A stretch of 64,000 nucleotides of DNA, from contig NZ_CP036170.1 of the NCBI RefSeq assembly GCF_004295125.1, positions 2,854,501 through 2,918,500 of the forward strand, read 5' to 3'. A model generated the notes under the pieces. The model was not told where the DNA came from. It ran no database searches and was given only the letters and a program-made list of their open reading frames with translations. The DNA is from [Clostridium] scindens ATCC 35704. GTDB taxonomy: Bacteria > Bacillota > Clostridia > Lachnospirales > Lachnospiraceae. The position numbers were made by a program, and so were the translations under genes. Shown here in pieces: positions 18,792 through 26,968 of the stretch. The number at the start of each line of letters is the position of its first letter. Position 1 is the first letter of the stretch.

Positions 18792-20177
18792 ATGGAAGAT
18801 AGGAAAGTGTATCTGGATAAACATTCGAACCTGCTGCAATTAGAAGAGCATATGTACCCCTTGGTGGATATTGAAAAGCCCAACATCTTCCGCAACCTTT
18901 TCCGCTATGACGAGATCCCCAAGATTGCGTTCAATGACCGTATAGTGCCTCACAGCATGCCGGACGAGATCTGGATCACAGATACGACTTTCCGTGACGG
19001 ACAGCAGTCCAGAGCGCCTTACAGCACGAAGCAGATCGTGGAGATCTACGATTATCTCCACCGTCTTGGAGGCCCGAATGGGAAGATCCGCCAGTGCGAG
19101 TTCTTCCTGTATAGTAAAAAGGACCGCGATGCCGTCTATAAATGTATGGAAAAAGGCTATGATTTTCCTGAGATTACCAGTTGGATCAGAGCCAGCAAGA
19201 AGGACTTTCAATTGGTAAAAGACATTGGGCTTAAGGAAACGGGCATCCTGGTCAGCTGTTCGGATTACCACATCTTCTTCAAGATGAAGATGACCAGGCT
19301 GGAGGCCATGAACCATTACCTGTCTGTCGTCAGGGAATGCCTGGAGACGGGGATCAGCCCGAGATGCCATCTGGAAGACATCACCAGGGCAGATATCTAT
19401 GGTTTCGTAATTCCGTTCTGCCTGGAATTGATGAATCTGATGAATGAGTATAAGATTCCCGTGAAGATCCGTGTCTGCGATACGATGGGCTATGGTGTGA
19501 ATTATCCGGGAGCGGTGATTCCAAGGTCTATCCCGGGAATCATCTATGGACTGAGGATACATGCAGGAGTTCCCAGTGAATTGATCGAGTTCCACGGACA
19601 CAATGACTTTTATAAAGCAGTGAGCAATTCTACGACAGCATGGCTGTATGGAGCATCCGGAATCAATTGCTCCTTGTTCGGCATTGGAGAGCGGACAGGG
19701 AACACGCCTCTTGAGGCCATGGTATTTGAATATGCGCAGATAAGAGGAACCCTGGACGGCATGGATACGCGGGTGATTACGGAACTGGCAGAATACTACG
19801 AAAAAGAGATCGGATATAAAGTTCCCGCCCAGACACCGTTTGTAGGAAAGAACTTTAATGTGACAAAAGCAGGAATCCATGCGGACGGTCTATTGAAAAA
19901 TGAGGAAATATATAATATATTTGATACAGATAAGTTCCTGAACCGGCCTCCGCTGGTGGCTGTGTCTAATACTTCCGGGCTTGCGGGAATTGCCCACTGG
20001 ATCAATACTTACTTCAAACTGTCGGAAGAAAAGGCTGTGGACAAGAATTCCAAACTGGTGAAGAAGGTCAAAGAGTGGGTTGATGCAGAGTACGAGAACG
20101 GCCGCGTGACATCGCTGACGGATGAGGAACTGCTGAAGGTCATTCATGAGACATGCCAGGAAGTAGGCGTAATCTAA
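18792..20177 (+). CDS. (Re)-citrate synthase, isopropylmalate synthase family
   Basis: 461 residues, DRE-TIM metallolyase. The catalytic start WITDTTFRDGQQSRAPYS is near residue 60 and the metal-binding FHGHNDFYKA near 272. In Clostridium kluyveri an enzyme of this branch was shown to be the (Re)-citrate synthase that feeds glutamate synthesis in anaerobes lacking ordinary citrate synthase. Here an isocitrate dehydrogenase lies in the same operon, which favours citrate over homocitrate or isopropylmalate. No LeuA-type C-terminal regulatory domain is apparent. Aconitase is not in the window. An AAGGAGAGAG site precedes ATG. Confidence 0.8.
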   Translation: MEDRKVYLDKHSNLLQLEEHMYPLVDIEKPNIFRNLFRYDEIPKIAFNDRIVPHSMPDEIWITDTTFRDGQQSRAPYSTKQIVEIYDYLHRLGGPNGKIRQCEFFLYSKKDRDAVYKCMEKGYDFPEITSWIRASKKDFQLVKDIGLKETGILVSCSDYHIFFKMKMTRLEAMNHYLSVVRECLETGISPRCHLEDITRADIYGFVIPFCLELMNLMNEYKIPVKIRVCDTMGYGVNYPGAVIPRSIPGIIYGLRIHAGVPSELIEFHGHNDFYKAVSNSTTAWLYGASGINCSLFGIGERTGNTPLEAMVFEYAQIRGTLDGMDTRVITELAEYYEKEIGYKVPAQTPFVGKNFNVTKAGIHADGLLKNEEIYNIFDTDKFLNRPPLVAVSNTSGLAGIAHWINTYFKLSEEKAVDKNSKLVKKVKEWVDAEYENGRVTSLTDEELLKVIHETCQEVGVI

Positions 20178-20193
20178 TTGGGGAGATGTAGGA

Positions 20194-20847
20194 ATGGAAG
20201 AGTATCATGACCACTCATTGCGTGGAAGAGTATTTCAAAAAATCAGGGAGGATATCTTGACAGGCGTCTACAAAGAGCATGACGAACTGCGGGAAGTAAG
20301 TATTGGGGAAGAACTGGGTGTAAGCAGAACTCCGGTCAGAGAGGCACTGCGGCAGTTGGAACTGGAAGGACTGGTGACGATTGTGCCGAACAAGGGAGCC
20401 TATGTCACGGGAATTACCCCTCAGGATGTGCATGACATCTACAAGATCCGTTCTCTTTTGGAAGGGCTTTGTGCCAGATGGGCGACGGAACACATCACAG
20501 GCAGGCAGATCGAAGAACTGGAAGAGATCATTCTTCTGTCAGAATTCCACCTGCGCAAAAAGAGTGCCGAGCAGGCCGAACAGGTGTCGGAACTGGATGG
20601 AAAGTTCCATAAAGTCTTGTACGAAGCCTCTAATAGTCGTATACTGGAACACGTATTATCCGATTTCCATAAATATGTCCAGATGGCAAGGATGATGTCC
20701 GTAGGAGCCAAAGACAGGGCCGAGCGCTCCATAGAAGAGCACAGGGACATCTTAAAGGCGATCAAGGATAAGGATCCCGATAAGGCAGAGTGGCTGGCAA
20801 ATCAGCACATCATGAAGGTAATGGAAAATCTTCATATGGAAAACTAA
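20194..20847 (+). CDS. GntR family regulator, FCD subfamily
   Basis: 217 residues. The N-terminal winged helix (about 10-75) reads [30 protein letters not shown], the standard GntR recognition segment. The C-terminal FCD domain (about 85-210) contains the metal-ligand pattern with Asp in [24 protein letters not shown] and NQHIMKV. It sits between citrate synthase and isocitrate dehydrogenase, so it probably senses a TCA-type organic acid and acts on the palindrome at 18713. A GGGGAGATGTAGG site precedes the ATG. Confidence 0.88.
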   Translation: MEEYHDHSLRGRVFQKIREDILTGVYKEHDELREVSIGEELGVSRTPVREALRQLELEGLVTIVPNKGAYVTGITPQDVHDIYKIRSLLEGLCARWATEHITGRQIEELEEIILLSEFHLRKKSAEQAEQVSELDGKFHKVLYEASNSRILEHVLSDFHKYVQMARMMSVGAKDRAERSIEEHRDILKAIKDKDPDKAEWLANQHIMKVMENLHMEN

Positions 20848-20869
20848 CAATAGAAGGAGAGCATGCAAG

Positions 20870-22066
20870 ATGGCAAAGATTAAGATGACAACACCAATTG
20901 TCGAGATGGACGGCGACGAGATGACCAGGATCCTCTGGAAGATGATAAAAGAGAATCTTCTGGAGCCTTTTATCGAACTGAATACGGAATATTATGACTT
21001 GGGACTGGAGCACAGGAATGAGACCAACGACCAGGTTACGGTGGATGCCGCCAATGCGACGAAAAAATACAAGGTCGCGGTAAAATGCGCGACCATTACT
21101 CCCAATGCGGCACGCATGACAGAGTATGATTTGAAAGAAATGTGGAAAAGCCCCAACGGCACCATCCGCGCGATCCTGGATGGAACCGTATTCCGCGCGC
21201 CAATCGTGGTAAAGGGAATCGAGCCGTGCGTGAAAAACTGGAAGAAGCCGATCACCATTGCCAGACACGCATACGGCGATGTATACAAAGGCTCTGAGAT
21301 GAAGATCCCGGGGGCCGGAAAGGTAGAACTGGTCTATACGGCCGAGGATGGCACTCAGACGAAGGAACTGGTACATAATTTTACGGGCGAGGGAATCGTG
21401 CAGGGAATGCATAACGTGAGCCAGTCCATTGCAAGTTTTGCAAGAAGCTGCTTTAACTATGCCCTGGATACGAAGCAGGATCTGTGGTTTGCGACAAAAG
21501 ACACAATCTCCAAGAAGTATGACCATACGTTCAAGGACATTTTCCAGGAAATCTATGATGCGGAATATGATGAGAAGTTCAAAGCGGCAGGCATCGTTTA
21601 TTTCTATACCCTGATCGACGATGCGGTTGCCCGCGTTATGAAGTCGGAAGGCGGATATATCTGGGCATGCAAGAACTATGACGGGGATGTGATGAGCGAC
21701 ATGGTTTCTTCTGCGTTCGGCTCTCTTGCCATGATGACTTCCGTACTGGTATCGCCGGACGGCTATTATGAGTACGAGGCTGCCCATGGAACCGTGCAGC
21801 GCCATTACTATAAGCATTTGAAGGGCGAGGAGACGTCCACCAACTCTGTGGCTACCATCTTTGCATGGACGGGAGCGCTCAGGAAAAGAGGCGAATTAGA
21901 CGGTAATTCTGAACTGATGGAATTTGCCGACAGGCTGGAGAAGGCGACCATTGATACCATCGAATCCGGAAAGATGACGAAGGATCTGGCCTTGATCACT
22001 ACGATTGAGAATCCTACGGTGCTAAATAGCGAGGAGTTTATTAAGGCTATCGGGGAGAGACTTTAA
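20870..22066 (+). CDS. icd: NADP-dependent isocitrate dehydrogenase, eukaryotic-type
   Basis: 398 residues. It oxidises isocitrate to 2-oxoglutarate, giving NADPH and the glutamate precursor. The sequence follows the homodimeric subfamily II typical of eukaryotic cytosol and mitochondria ([16 protein letters not shown] at the start, [15 protein letters not shown] near residue 70, [16 protein letters not shown] near 95, [17 protein letters not shown] near 300) rather than the E. coli form. Third gene of the operon with citrate synthase and GntR. An AGAAGGAGAG site precedes ATG. Confidence 0.93.
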   Translation: MAKIKMTTPIVEMDGDEMTRILWKMIKENLLEPFIELNTEYYDLGLEHRNETNDQVTVDAANATKKYKVAVKCATITPNAARMTEYDLKEMWKSPNGTIRAILDGTVFRAPIVVKGIEPCVKNWKKPITIARHAYGDVYKGSEMKIPGAGKVELVYTAEDGTQTKELVHNFTGEGIVQGMHNVSQSIASFARSCFNYALDTKQDLWFATKDTISKKYDHTFKDIFQEIYDAEYDEKFKAAGIVYFYTLIDDAVARVMKSEGGYIWACKNYDGDVMSDMVSSAFGSLAMMTSVLVSPDGYYEYEAAHGTVQRHYYKHLKGEETSTNSVATIFAWTGALRKRGELDGNSELMEFADRLEKATIDTIESGKMTKDLALITTIENPTVLNSEEFIKAIGERL

Positions 22067-22187
22067 GTGGCTTGATTTGTTTTTTCGAGGACGGACGTTG
22101 CGGGAAAGGTTGGCATGCTATCCAGTATGCCAAAGACGAAGTACAGGATTATGCCTATAGCCAGCAGTAGGATTTTATTTCTTTCAT
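22063..22187 (-). pseudogene. frameshifted small membrane protein next to the XRE repressor
   Basis: GAGGAGGAATCAAA precedes an ATG at 22187 that overlaps the XRE stop as ATGA, but that frame stops after 10 codons. The neighbouring frame continues for about 38 codons as NKILLLAIGIILYFVFGI then LDSMPTFPATS..., clearly a single-pass membrane protein, ending at 22063. Adding one A to the A-run just after the ATG would fuse them to MKRNKILLLAIG.... So it is a one-base deletion, a sequence error or a programmed shift. Small XRE repressors in Firmicutes are often paired with a membrane protein like this. Confidence 0.6.
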
Positions 22188-22387
22188 TTTGATTCCTCCT
22201 CGTAGATAAAAATATCTTCAATATTCCTGTGGAAATACCGGGCGATCTTAAAAGCCAGAATGATGGAAGGATTGTATCGTCCGTTTTCCAGGGAGCCGAT
22301 GGTCTGCCTGGAGACTTCCAGGATATCGGCCAGTTCTTCCTGTTTAAGCCCGTGTTCTCTGCGGATTTCTTCCAGCCTGTTTTTCAA
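22184..22387 (-). CDS. small XRE-family repressor
   Basis: 67 residues, almost entirely one helix-turn-helix (RLEEIRREHGLKQEELADILEVSRQTIGSLENGRYNPS), of the short Cro/CI type (YozG/YvaO-like). It starts with TTG at 22387, seven bases after AAGGAGGG. Its own promoter carries two near-identical 26-bp direct repeats, probable operators. Followed by the frameshifted membrane protein with a 4-base overlap. Confidence 0.9.
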   Translation of the reverse strand: MKNRLEEIRREHGLKQEELADILEVSRQTIGSLENGRYNPSIILAFKIARYFHRNIEDIFIYEEESK

Positions 22388-22406
22388 GAATATCCCTCCT
22401 TATCTA

Positions 22407-22480
22407 ATGTCAGGTTTACTTTCCATAATTCCAGTATAGCATGCAATACATAAATGTCAAGTTTGCTTTCCATAACTTCC
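22407..22480 (-). promoter_or_regulatory. XRE promoter flanked by two direct-repeat operators
   Basis: On the minus strand TTGACA (22455-22460) and TATACT (22433-22438) form a promoter with a 16-bp spacer. Two copies of a near-identical block, 22407-22432 and 22454-22480, each containing TTATGGAAAG then A(A)AC and TGACAT, flank or overlap it 47 bp apart. The placement suggests autorepression by the XRE protein. Confidence 0.65.
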
Positions 22481-22491
22481 TGCCAAGGTGG

Positions 22492-22520
22492 TTGAGCGGA
22501 AGATAAAATTGTGCTATACT
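22492..22520 (+). promoter_or_regulatory. promoter for the DUF6472-FMN reductase-hydrolase unit
   Basis: TTGAGC at 22492-22497, 17-bp spacer, TATACT at 22515-22520, 25 bp ahead of the next start codon. Confidence 0.65.
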
Positions 22521-22544
22521 TTTTTCCTGGAAGGAGACTTGGAT

Positions 22545-22721
22545 ATGAAAAGTAATTGCGAGTCCTGCGCTCATTATGAATATGATGAAGACTATGAATG
22601 CTACACATGCCAGATGAATCTGGATGAAGACGAACTTTATAAATTTGTGAACAATACATATCATGACTGTCCCTATTACAGTTATGGGGACGAGTATGCA
22701 GTTGTCAGGCACCAGATGTAA
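22545..22721 (+). CDS. small Cys-rich DUF6472-like protein
   Basis: 58 residues: MKSNCESCAHYEYDEDYECYT... with Cys pairs at CESC, CYTC and CPYY, the pattern of the short Lachnospiraceae family annotated DUF6472. Very acidic and tyrosine-rich; metal binding through the cysteines is likely, function unknown. ATG at 22545 follows AAGGAG; a longer in-frame start at 22488 precedes the promoter and is rejected. An FMN reductase gene starts 28 bases later. Confidence 0.8.
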   Translation: MKSNCESCAHYEYDEDYECYTCQMNLDEDELYKFVNNTYHDCPYYSYGDEYAVVRHQM

Positions 22722-22748
22722 ATGCAAAAGAAAAGGGGAGAGGACAAG

Positions 22749-23477
22749 ATGAATATACTGATGATTAATGGCACGATGAGGAAAGGATCTACTTATCAGG
22801 TCGGGAAATTGGCGATTGAAGAGATCATGCAGGAAGGGGACCAGCTCACAGAACTGTTCCTTCCCAAAGACATGCCGGAATTCTGCCGGGGATGCGCTGC
22901 CTGCATCCGGAAGAGCGAGACGAGATGCCTGGACTATCTTATGTACATGAAGCGGTTTACCAGAATGATCGACGAGGCGGATCTGCTTATATTTACTTCT
23001 CCGGTATATGTGATGCACGTATCCGGCGCGATGAAGGCTCTGCTGGATCATTATGGATACCGGTGCATGATTCACCGCCCGGAAGCATCCATGTTTGGCA
23101 AGCAGGCTATCTGCATCGTTACGGCTGCCGGAGGCGGCATAAGGTCTGCGCTTAAAGATATCAAAGACAGCCTGCTGTATTGGGGCGTAGGCAGAATTTA
23201 CACCCTTGGAGTCAAGGTGGGAACCTCCGGCTTTGAACATATGGAACAGGCGGCAAAGGATCAGGTGACGGAAAATATCCGGAAGCTTGCCCTAAAAATA
23301 CACAGAGAGCCAGCCGCTGTAAAGCCGGGGCTTAAGACAAAGATTTTATTCTATATCATGCGCAAGGTGGTTCGGGATGGAAACAATCCGGCTGACCAGA
23401 AGTATTGGGAAGAAAAGGGATGGCTTGCCAAGGAAAGGCCATGGAAGAACAAGACTGGCCAGCAGGTGGAAGAATGA
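22749..23477 (+). CDS. flavodoxin-like NADPH-dependent FMN reductase
   Basis: 242 residues. Flavodoxin-fold oxidoreductase: the N-terminal FMN phosphate loop is NGTMRKGSTYQVGK, a CRGCAACIRKSETRC cysteine cluster lies near residue 46, and FTSPVYVMHVSGAMKALLDHYGYR near residue 80 is the family's substrate-side loop. The C-terminus is basic. The cysteines resemble iron-sulfur flavoprotein-like NADPH reductases of clostridia. It ends inside ATGATGA, overlapping the next gene, so the two are translationally coupled. Confidence 0.85.
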   Translation: MNILMINGTMRKGSTYQVGKLAIEEIMQEGDQLTELFLPKDMPEFCRGCAACIRKSETRCLDYLMYMKRFTRMIDEADLLIFTSPVYVMHVSGAMKALLDHYGYRCMIHRPEASMFGKQAICIVTAAGGGIRSALKDIKDSLLYWGVGRIYTLGVKVGTSGFEHMEQAAKDQVTENIRKLALKIHREPAAVKPGLKTKILFYIMRKVVRDGNNPADQKYWEEKGWLAKERPWKNKTGQQVEE

Positions 23478-24172
23478 TGGATATCAGACTTTATTATGAA
23501 AAGGCAGGGGATGGGGAGCCGTTGATAATGCTTCATGGCAATGGAGAAGACGGGACTTATTTTAAGCATCAGATGGAATATTTTTCAAAAGATTACAGAG
23601 TCATTGCAATTGATACCAGAGGCCACGGAAAATCGCCGCGAGGAGAGAAGCCTTTTACAATCAGGCAGTTTGCAGAAGATTTGAACGGATTTATGGAAGA
23701 ACAGGGGATGGAAAAGGCGCATCTCTTGGGATTCAGCGACGGCGGCAATATCGCGCTCGCTTTTGCGCTCAGGTATCCGGGAAAAGTGGAGAGCCTGATT
23801 CTTAATGGAGCCAATCTCTGCCCTGCGGGCGTAAAGCCAAGCGTGCAGATTCCGATCGTCCTGGGGTATAAGATCACATCCTTTTTTGGCAGGTTTCATC
23901 ATAGATCCAGGCAGAAGGCCGAGATGCTGGGGCTTATGACGACCCAGCCTGATCTAAGTCCACGGCAGTTAAAAGAAGTGAAAGCCAGAACCCTGGTGAT
24001 CGTAGGGGAAAATGATATGATTAAGGACAGCCACTCTTTGCTGATTTGTGAAAGCCTGCCAAATGCCAGGCTTGTAAGAATAAAAGGAGATCATTTTATA
24101 GCGGCTAAGAACCCGGAAGAGTTCAACCGGGCAGTCAGCCGCTTTCTAAGAAATTGTGATTCTATTGTTTGA
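23474..24172 (+). CDS. alpha/beta hydrolase
   Basis: 232 residues. Nucleophile elbow GFSDGG near residue 84 (Ser), oxyanion-hole loop LHGNGEDGTYF near residue 20, acid residue region VIVGENDMIKD near 178 and catalytic His in GDHFIAAKN near 207. This is a complete alpha/beta hydrolase triad; the substrate cannot be told. Start at 23474 or 23477 (tandem ATGs) overlapping the FMN reductase stop. Last gene of its unit and convergent with the ABC-F gene. Confidence 0.85.
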   Translation: MMDIRLYYEKAGDGEPLIMLHGNGEDGTYFKHQMEYFSKDYRVIAIDTRGHGKSPRGEKPFTIRQFAEDLNGFMEEQGMEKAHLLGFSDGGNIALAFALRYPGKVESLILNGANLCPAGVKPSVQIPIVLGYKITSFFGRFHHRSRQKAEMLGLMTTQPDLSPRQLKEVKARTLVIVGENDMIKDSHSLLICESLPNARLVRIKGDHFIAAKNPEEFNRAVSRFLRNCDSIV

Positions 24173-24189
24173 GCAAACCGTATTCTGCT

Positions 24190-26106
24190 TTATTCCGCAA
24201 GTTCTTCCCATTTCTGGTAGAGTTCCTCCAATTCCCCAGCGATCCTGGCCTTTTCTGAGGCCAGTTCCTGGCATTTGACGGAATTGGTGAAGATCTCTTC
24301 TTGCATCATCAGGGAGTCGATCTCGCCGTCCCGCTCTTCCAGCAGCGTGATGCGCTCCTCTGTCTTTTTCAATTCATTCTGGCGCTTGCGTTCCTTTGCC
24401 TGGGCTTCTTTTTGCTCCTGCCAGCTTAATTTGGCTTCGGATACAGTTTCTTTGGCCGCAGCGGCATCCGCGTCAGGATCGCCAGCGTAGGCGGCTGTCA
24501 ATTCGTCCTTTTTTTCCAGATAATAATCATAATTGCCGATGTAATTGACAAAGGTCCGGTTGACAAGATCCAAGATTCTGGTGGCAGTCTGATTGATAAA
24601 ATACCGGTCATGGGACACGTACAGCACCGTTCCGGTATAATCATTCAATGCCCGTTCCAGAATTTCCTTGGAAACGATGTCCAGATGGTTGGTAGGCTCA
24701 TCCAGGATCAGGAAGTTGGCCTCCGAGAGCATCAGCTTCGCAAGGGAGACCCTGCCCCTTTCCCCGCCGCTCAGATCGCCGATACGTTTGAATACGTCGT
24801 CTCCGGTGAATAGAAATGCAGCCAGGACATTGCGTATCTCCGTGTTGGTCAACGTAGGGTAGTCGTCGGATATTTCATCGAATATGCTCTTTTCCATATG
24901 GAGTACATGGTGCTCCTGGTCATAATATCCCACATTTACATTGGTGCCCAGGGTAAATGTGCCGCTGTCGGCCGCAAGGACCTGATTCAGTATCTTAAGC
25001 AAGGTTGTCTTGCCGGTACCGTTATCTCCGATAATGGCAACGTGCTCTCCGCGCTTGATCTCGAAACTTACATCCGAGAACAAGGGCTGGGAAGGAAAGG
25101 ACTTGCTTAAGTGCTCGACGTTTAGTACGTCATTGCCGCTGGTACAGGATGGCTCCAGCGTCAGGTGGATTTCCGTGCTTGCCTCCACCGGCTTTTCTAC
25201 CGGCTTCATTTTTTCCAGCATTTTTTCCCGGCTTTCTGCCCGCCGGATGGATTTCTCCCGGTTGAAAGAGCGGAGTTTCTCAATGACGGCTTCCTGGTGC
25301 TTGATTGCCTGCTGCTGGTTCAGGTATTCCTTTAGCTGCGCATCCCGGATCTGCTCTTTTTTCTGGGCATATTCGCTGTAATTGCCCAGATAGGTCATCA
25401 GTTTTCCCTGCTCAATCTCCAGAACCTTGGTTACGACCCGGTTCAGGAAATACCGGTCGTGGGACACGATCAGTACGGCGCCCGGGTAGTTCAGCAGATA
25501 GGTCTCAAGCCATGCGATGGAATTCAGATCCAGGTGGTTGGTTGGCTCGTCCAATAACAGGATATCGGGACGGGTCAGCAGGAGCTTGCCTAAAGAAACC
25601 CGGGTTTTCTGCCCTCCGGACAAGGTATCCACTGGCTTCTTAAAGTCGCTTTCCATAAAGCCGAGTCCTTTGAGAACTCCGGTGATCTCGCTTTCATAGG
25701 CATAACCGTTCGCGCGCTCGAAAGCCGCCATAAGACGGTTATACGTCTCAAGGCGGGAATCCAGGGCGTCGCCGCTTAGATGCTTCAGTTCCAGTTCTAT
25801 AGTGCGGATCTGCTTTTCCATTGCAATGATATCTGCCTTTGCAAGCCGGACTTCTTCGTATATGCTGTTGCCGCTCATCATCTCCTGATGCTGGGCCAGA
25901 TAGCCCAGGCTTTTGCCTTTGGTAAGGATGACATCCCCGCCGTCAGACGGCAGTTCCCCTACGATTATTTTTAAGAGAGTGGACTTCCCGGCGCCGTTTG
26001 GACCGACCAGGGCAGCCTTCTCATTATCCTCTATATGAAAAGATCCATCGGCCACGATTACCTCTTCGCCGAAGGATTTATTGATCCCGTGACATGCTAA
26101 TATCAT
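24190..26106 (-). CDS. ABC-F family ATPase, YdiF-like
   Basis: 638 residues, two ABC domains on one chain without membrane segments. Walker A motifs are GPNGAGKST near residue 38 and GDNGTGKTT near 370; signatures LSGGQKTRVSLGKLL and LSGGERGRVSLAKLM; both Walker B stretches end DEPTNHLD. An interdomain linker (about 235-320) and a charged coiled-coil C-terminus (about 545-638) fit the YdiF/Uup type, which acts on the ribosome E site rather than as a resistance pump. It lies beside rex, as ydiF does in Bacillus. Start 26106 follows GAAGGAGG. Confidence 0.9.
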   Translation of the reverse strand: MILACHGINKSFGEEVIVADGSFHIEDNEKAALVGPNGAGKSTLLKIIVGELPSDGGDVILTKGKSLGYLAQHQEMMSGNSIYEEVRLAKADIIAMEKQIRTIELELKHLSGDALDSRLETYNRLMAAFERANGYAYESEITGVLKGLGFMESDFKKPVDTLSGGQKTRVSLGKLLLTRPDILLLDEPTNHLDLNSIAWLETYLLNYPGAVLIVSHDRYFLNRVVTKVLEIEQGKLMTYLGNYSEYAQKKEQIRDAQLKEYLNQQQAIKHQEAVIEKLRSFNREKSIRRAESREKMLEKMKPVEKPVEASTEIHLTLEPSCTSGNDVLNVEHLSKSFPSQPLFSDVSFEIKRGEHVAIIGDNGTGKTTLLKILNQVLAADSGTFTLGTNVNVGYYDQEHHVLHMEKSIFDEISDDYPTLTNTEIRNVLAAFLFTGDDVFKRIGDLSGGERGRVSLAKLMLSEANFLILDEPTNHLDIVSKEILERALNDYTGTVLYVSHDRYFINQTATRILDLVNRTFVNYIGNYDYYLEKKDELTAAYAGDPDADAAAAKETVSEAKLSWQEQKEAQAKERKRQNELKKTEERITLLEERDGEIDSLMMQEEIFTNSVKCQELASEKARIAGELEELYQKWEELAE

Positions 26107-26171
26107 AATATCCTCCTTCATACGCATCCGTTTCCATTATATCGAAAATAGGACAAAATACAACTAAAAGT

Positions 26172-26200
26172 TTGACTTTGCAACCACAATTCTATATAAT
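26172..26200 (+). promoter_or_regulatory. rex promoter
   Basis: TTGACT at 26172-26177, 17-bp spacer, TATAAT at 26195-26200, 33 bp ahead of the rex start. No TTGTTAA...TTAACAA Rex box was seen, so simple autoregulation is not evident. Confidence 0.75.
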
Positions 26201-26233
26201 GATTCTTAGAACAAAATGGGAAGGTGAATATGA

Positions 26234-26878
26234 GTGGAAGATAGAGGGATTTCTCAGGCGGTGATTCGCAGGCTGCCAAGATACTACAGATATTTAGGCG
26301 AATTACTCGAAAATGGTGTGGAGCGTATCTCCTCGAATGATTTAAGCAAGCGGATGAAAGTTACTGCATCTCAGATTCGTCAAGATCTTAACAACTTTGG
26401 TGGATTCGGACAACAGGGCTATGGCTACAACGTAAAGTATTTATATACAGAGATAGGCAAGATTCTGGGATTGGAAGAAGACCATAATATTATCATTATC
26501 GGAGCGGGTAATCTGGGACAGGCATTGGCCAACTACGCGGCATTTGAAAAGCGTGGATTCATATTGAAAGGAATCTTCGATGTGAATCCGAGACTGGAAG
26601 GCGTATCCATCAGAGGCGTGCCGATCCGTATGATGGACGGGCTGAAGACTTTCGTACAGGACAATGACGTAGAGATTGCCGTGCTGACGATTCCAAAGGA
26701 TAAAGCGATTGAAGTGGCGAACATGCTGGTGGAGAATGGCGTGCGTGCAATCTGGAACTTTGCGCACACAGACCTGAATCTGCCGGAGTATGTCATTGTG
26801 GAAAACGTCCACTTATCAGAAAGTCTTATGCAGTTATCCTACAATATCAGCAGATATAACGAAGAACATAAGAAATAG
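26234..26878 (+). CDS. rex: redox-sensing transcriptional repressor Rex
   Basis: 214 residues. Rex senses the NADH/NAD+ ratio and represses fermentation genes. An N-terminal winged helix (about 1-80, SSNDLSKRMKVTASQIRQDLNNFGGFGQQGYGYNV split across this region) is followed by a Rossmann domain with GAGNLGQALANY near residue 88. The start is GTG at 26234 with GGGAAGGTGAA upstream; the ATG at 26230 is closed by an immediate stop. A terminator at 26888 separates it from the NAD(P)HX repair gene, another NADH-linked function. Confidence 0.94.
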   Translation: MEDRGISQAVIRRLPRYYRYLGELLENGVERISSNDLSKRMKVTASQIRQDLNNFGGFGQQGYGYNVKYLYTEIGKILGLEEDHNIIIIGAGNLGQALANYAAFEKRGFILKGIFDVNPRLEGVSIRGVPIRMMDGLKTFVQDNDVEIAVLTIPKDKAIEVANMLVENGVRAIWNFAHTDLNLPEYVIVENVHLSESLMQLSYNISRYNEEHKK

Positions 26879-26887
26879 CAAGACGAA

Positions 26888-26938
26888 AACGTGTAATGAC
26901 AGGCATGTGCAGACAGGCTGGTCTTTACACGTTCTTTT
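26888..26938 (+). terminator. rex terminator
   Basis: AACGTGTAA (26888-26896) pairs with TTACACGTT (26925-26933) and is followed by CTTTTA. The loop of 28 bases is long. Confidence 0.6.
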
Positions 26939-26968
26939 ATATGTTCAATTATTGATGGAGGTGATGGA

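Noticed and set aside
18840-19880. Long open frame (about 346 codons) on the minus strand opposite the citrate synthase gene
   Set aside because: It lies fully antisense to a clear gene, has no binding site and its composition (His/Arg/Leu-rich) is that of a codon-bias shadow. Similar long antisense frames opposite icd and nfnB were rejected for the same reason.
26106-26233. Rex operator for autoregulation
   Set aside because: No TTGTTAA-N4-TTAACAA-like sequence was found in the rex promoter region.
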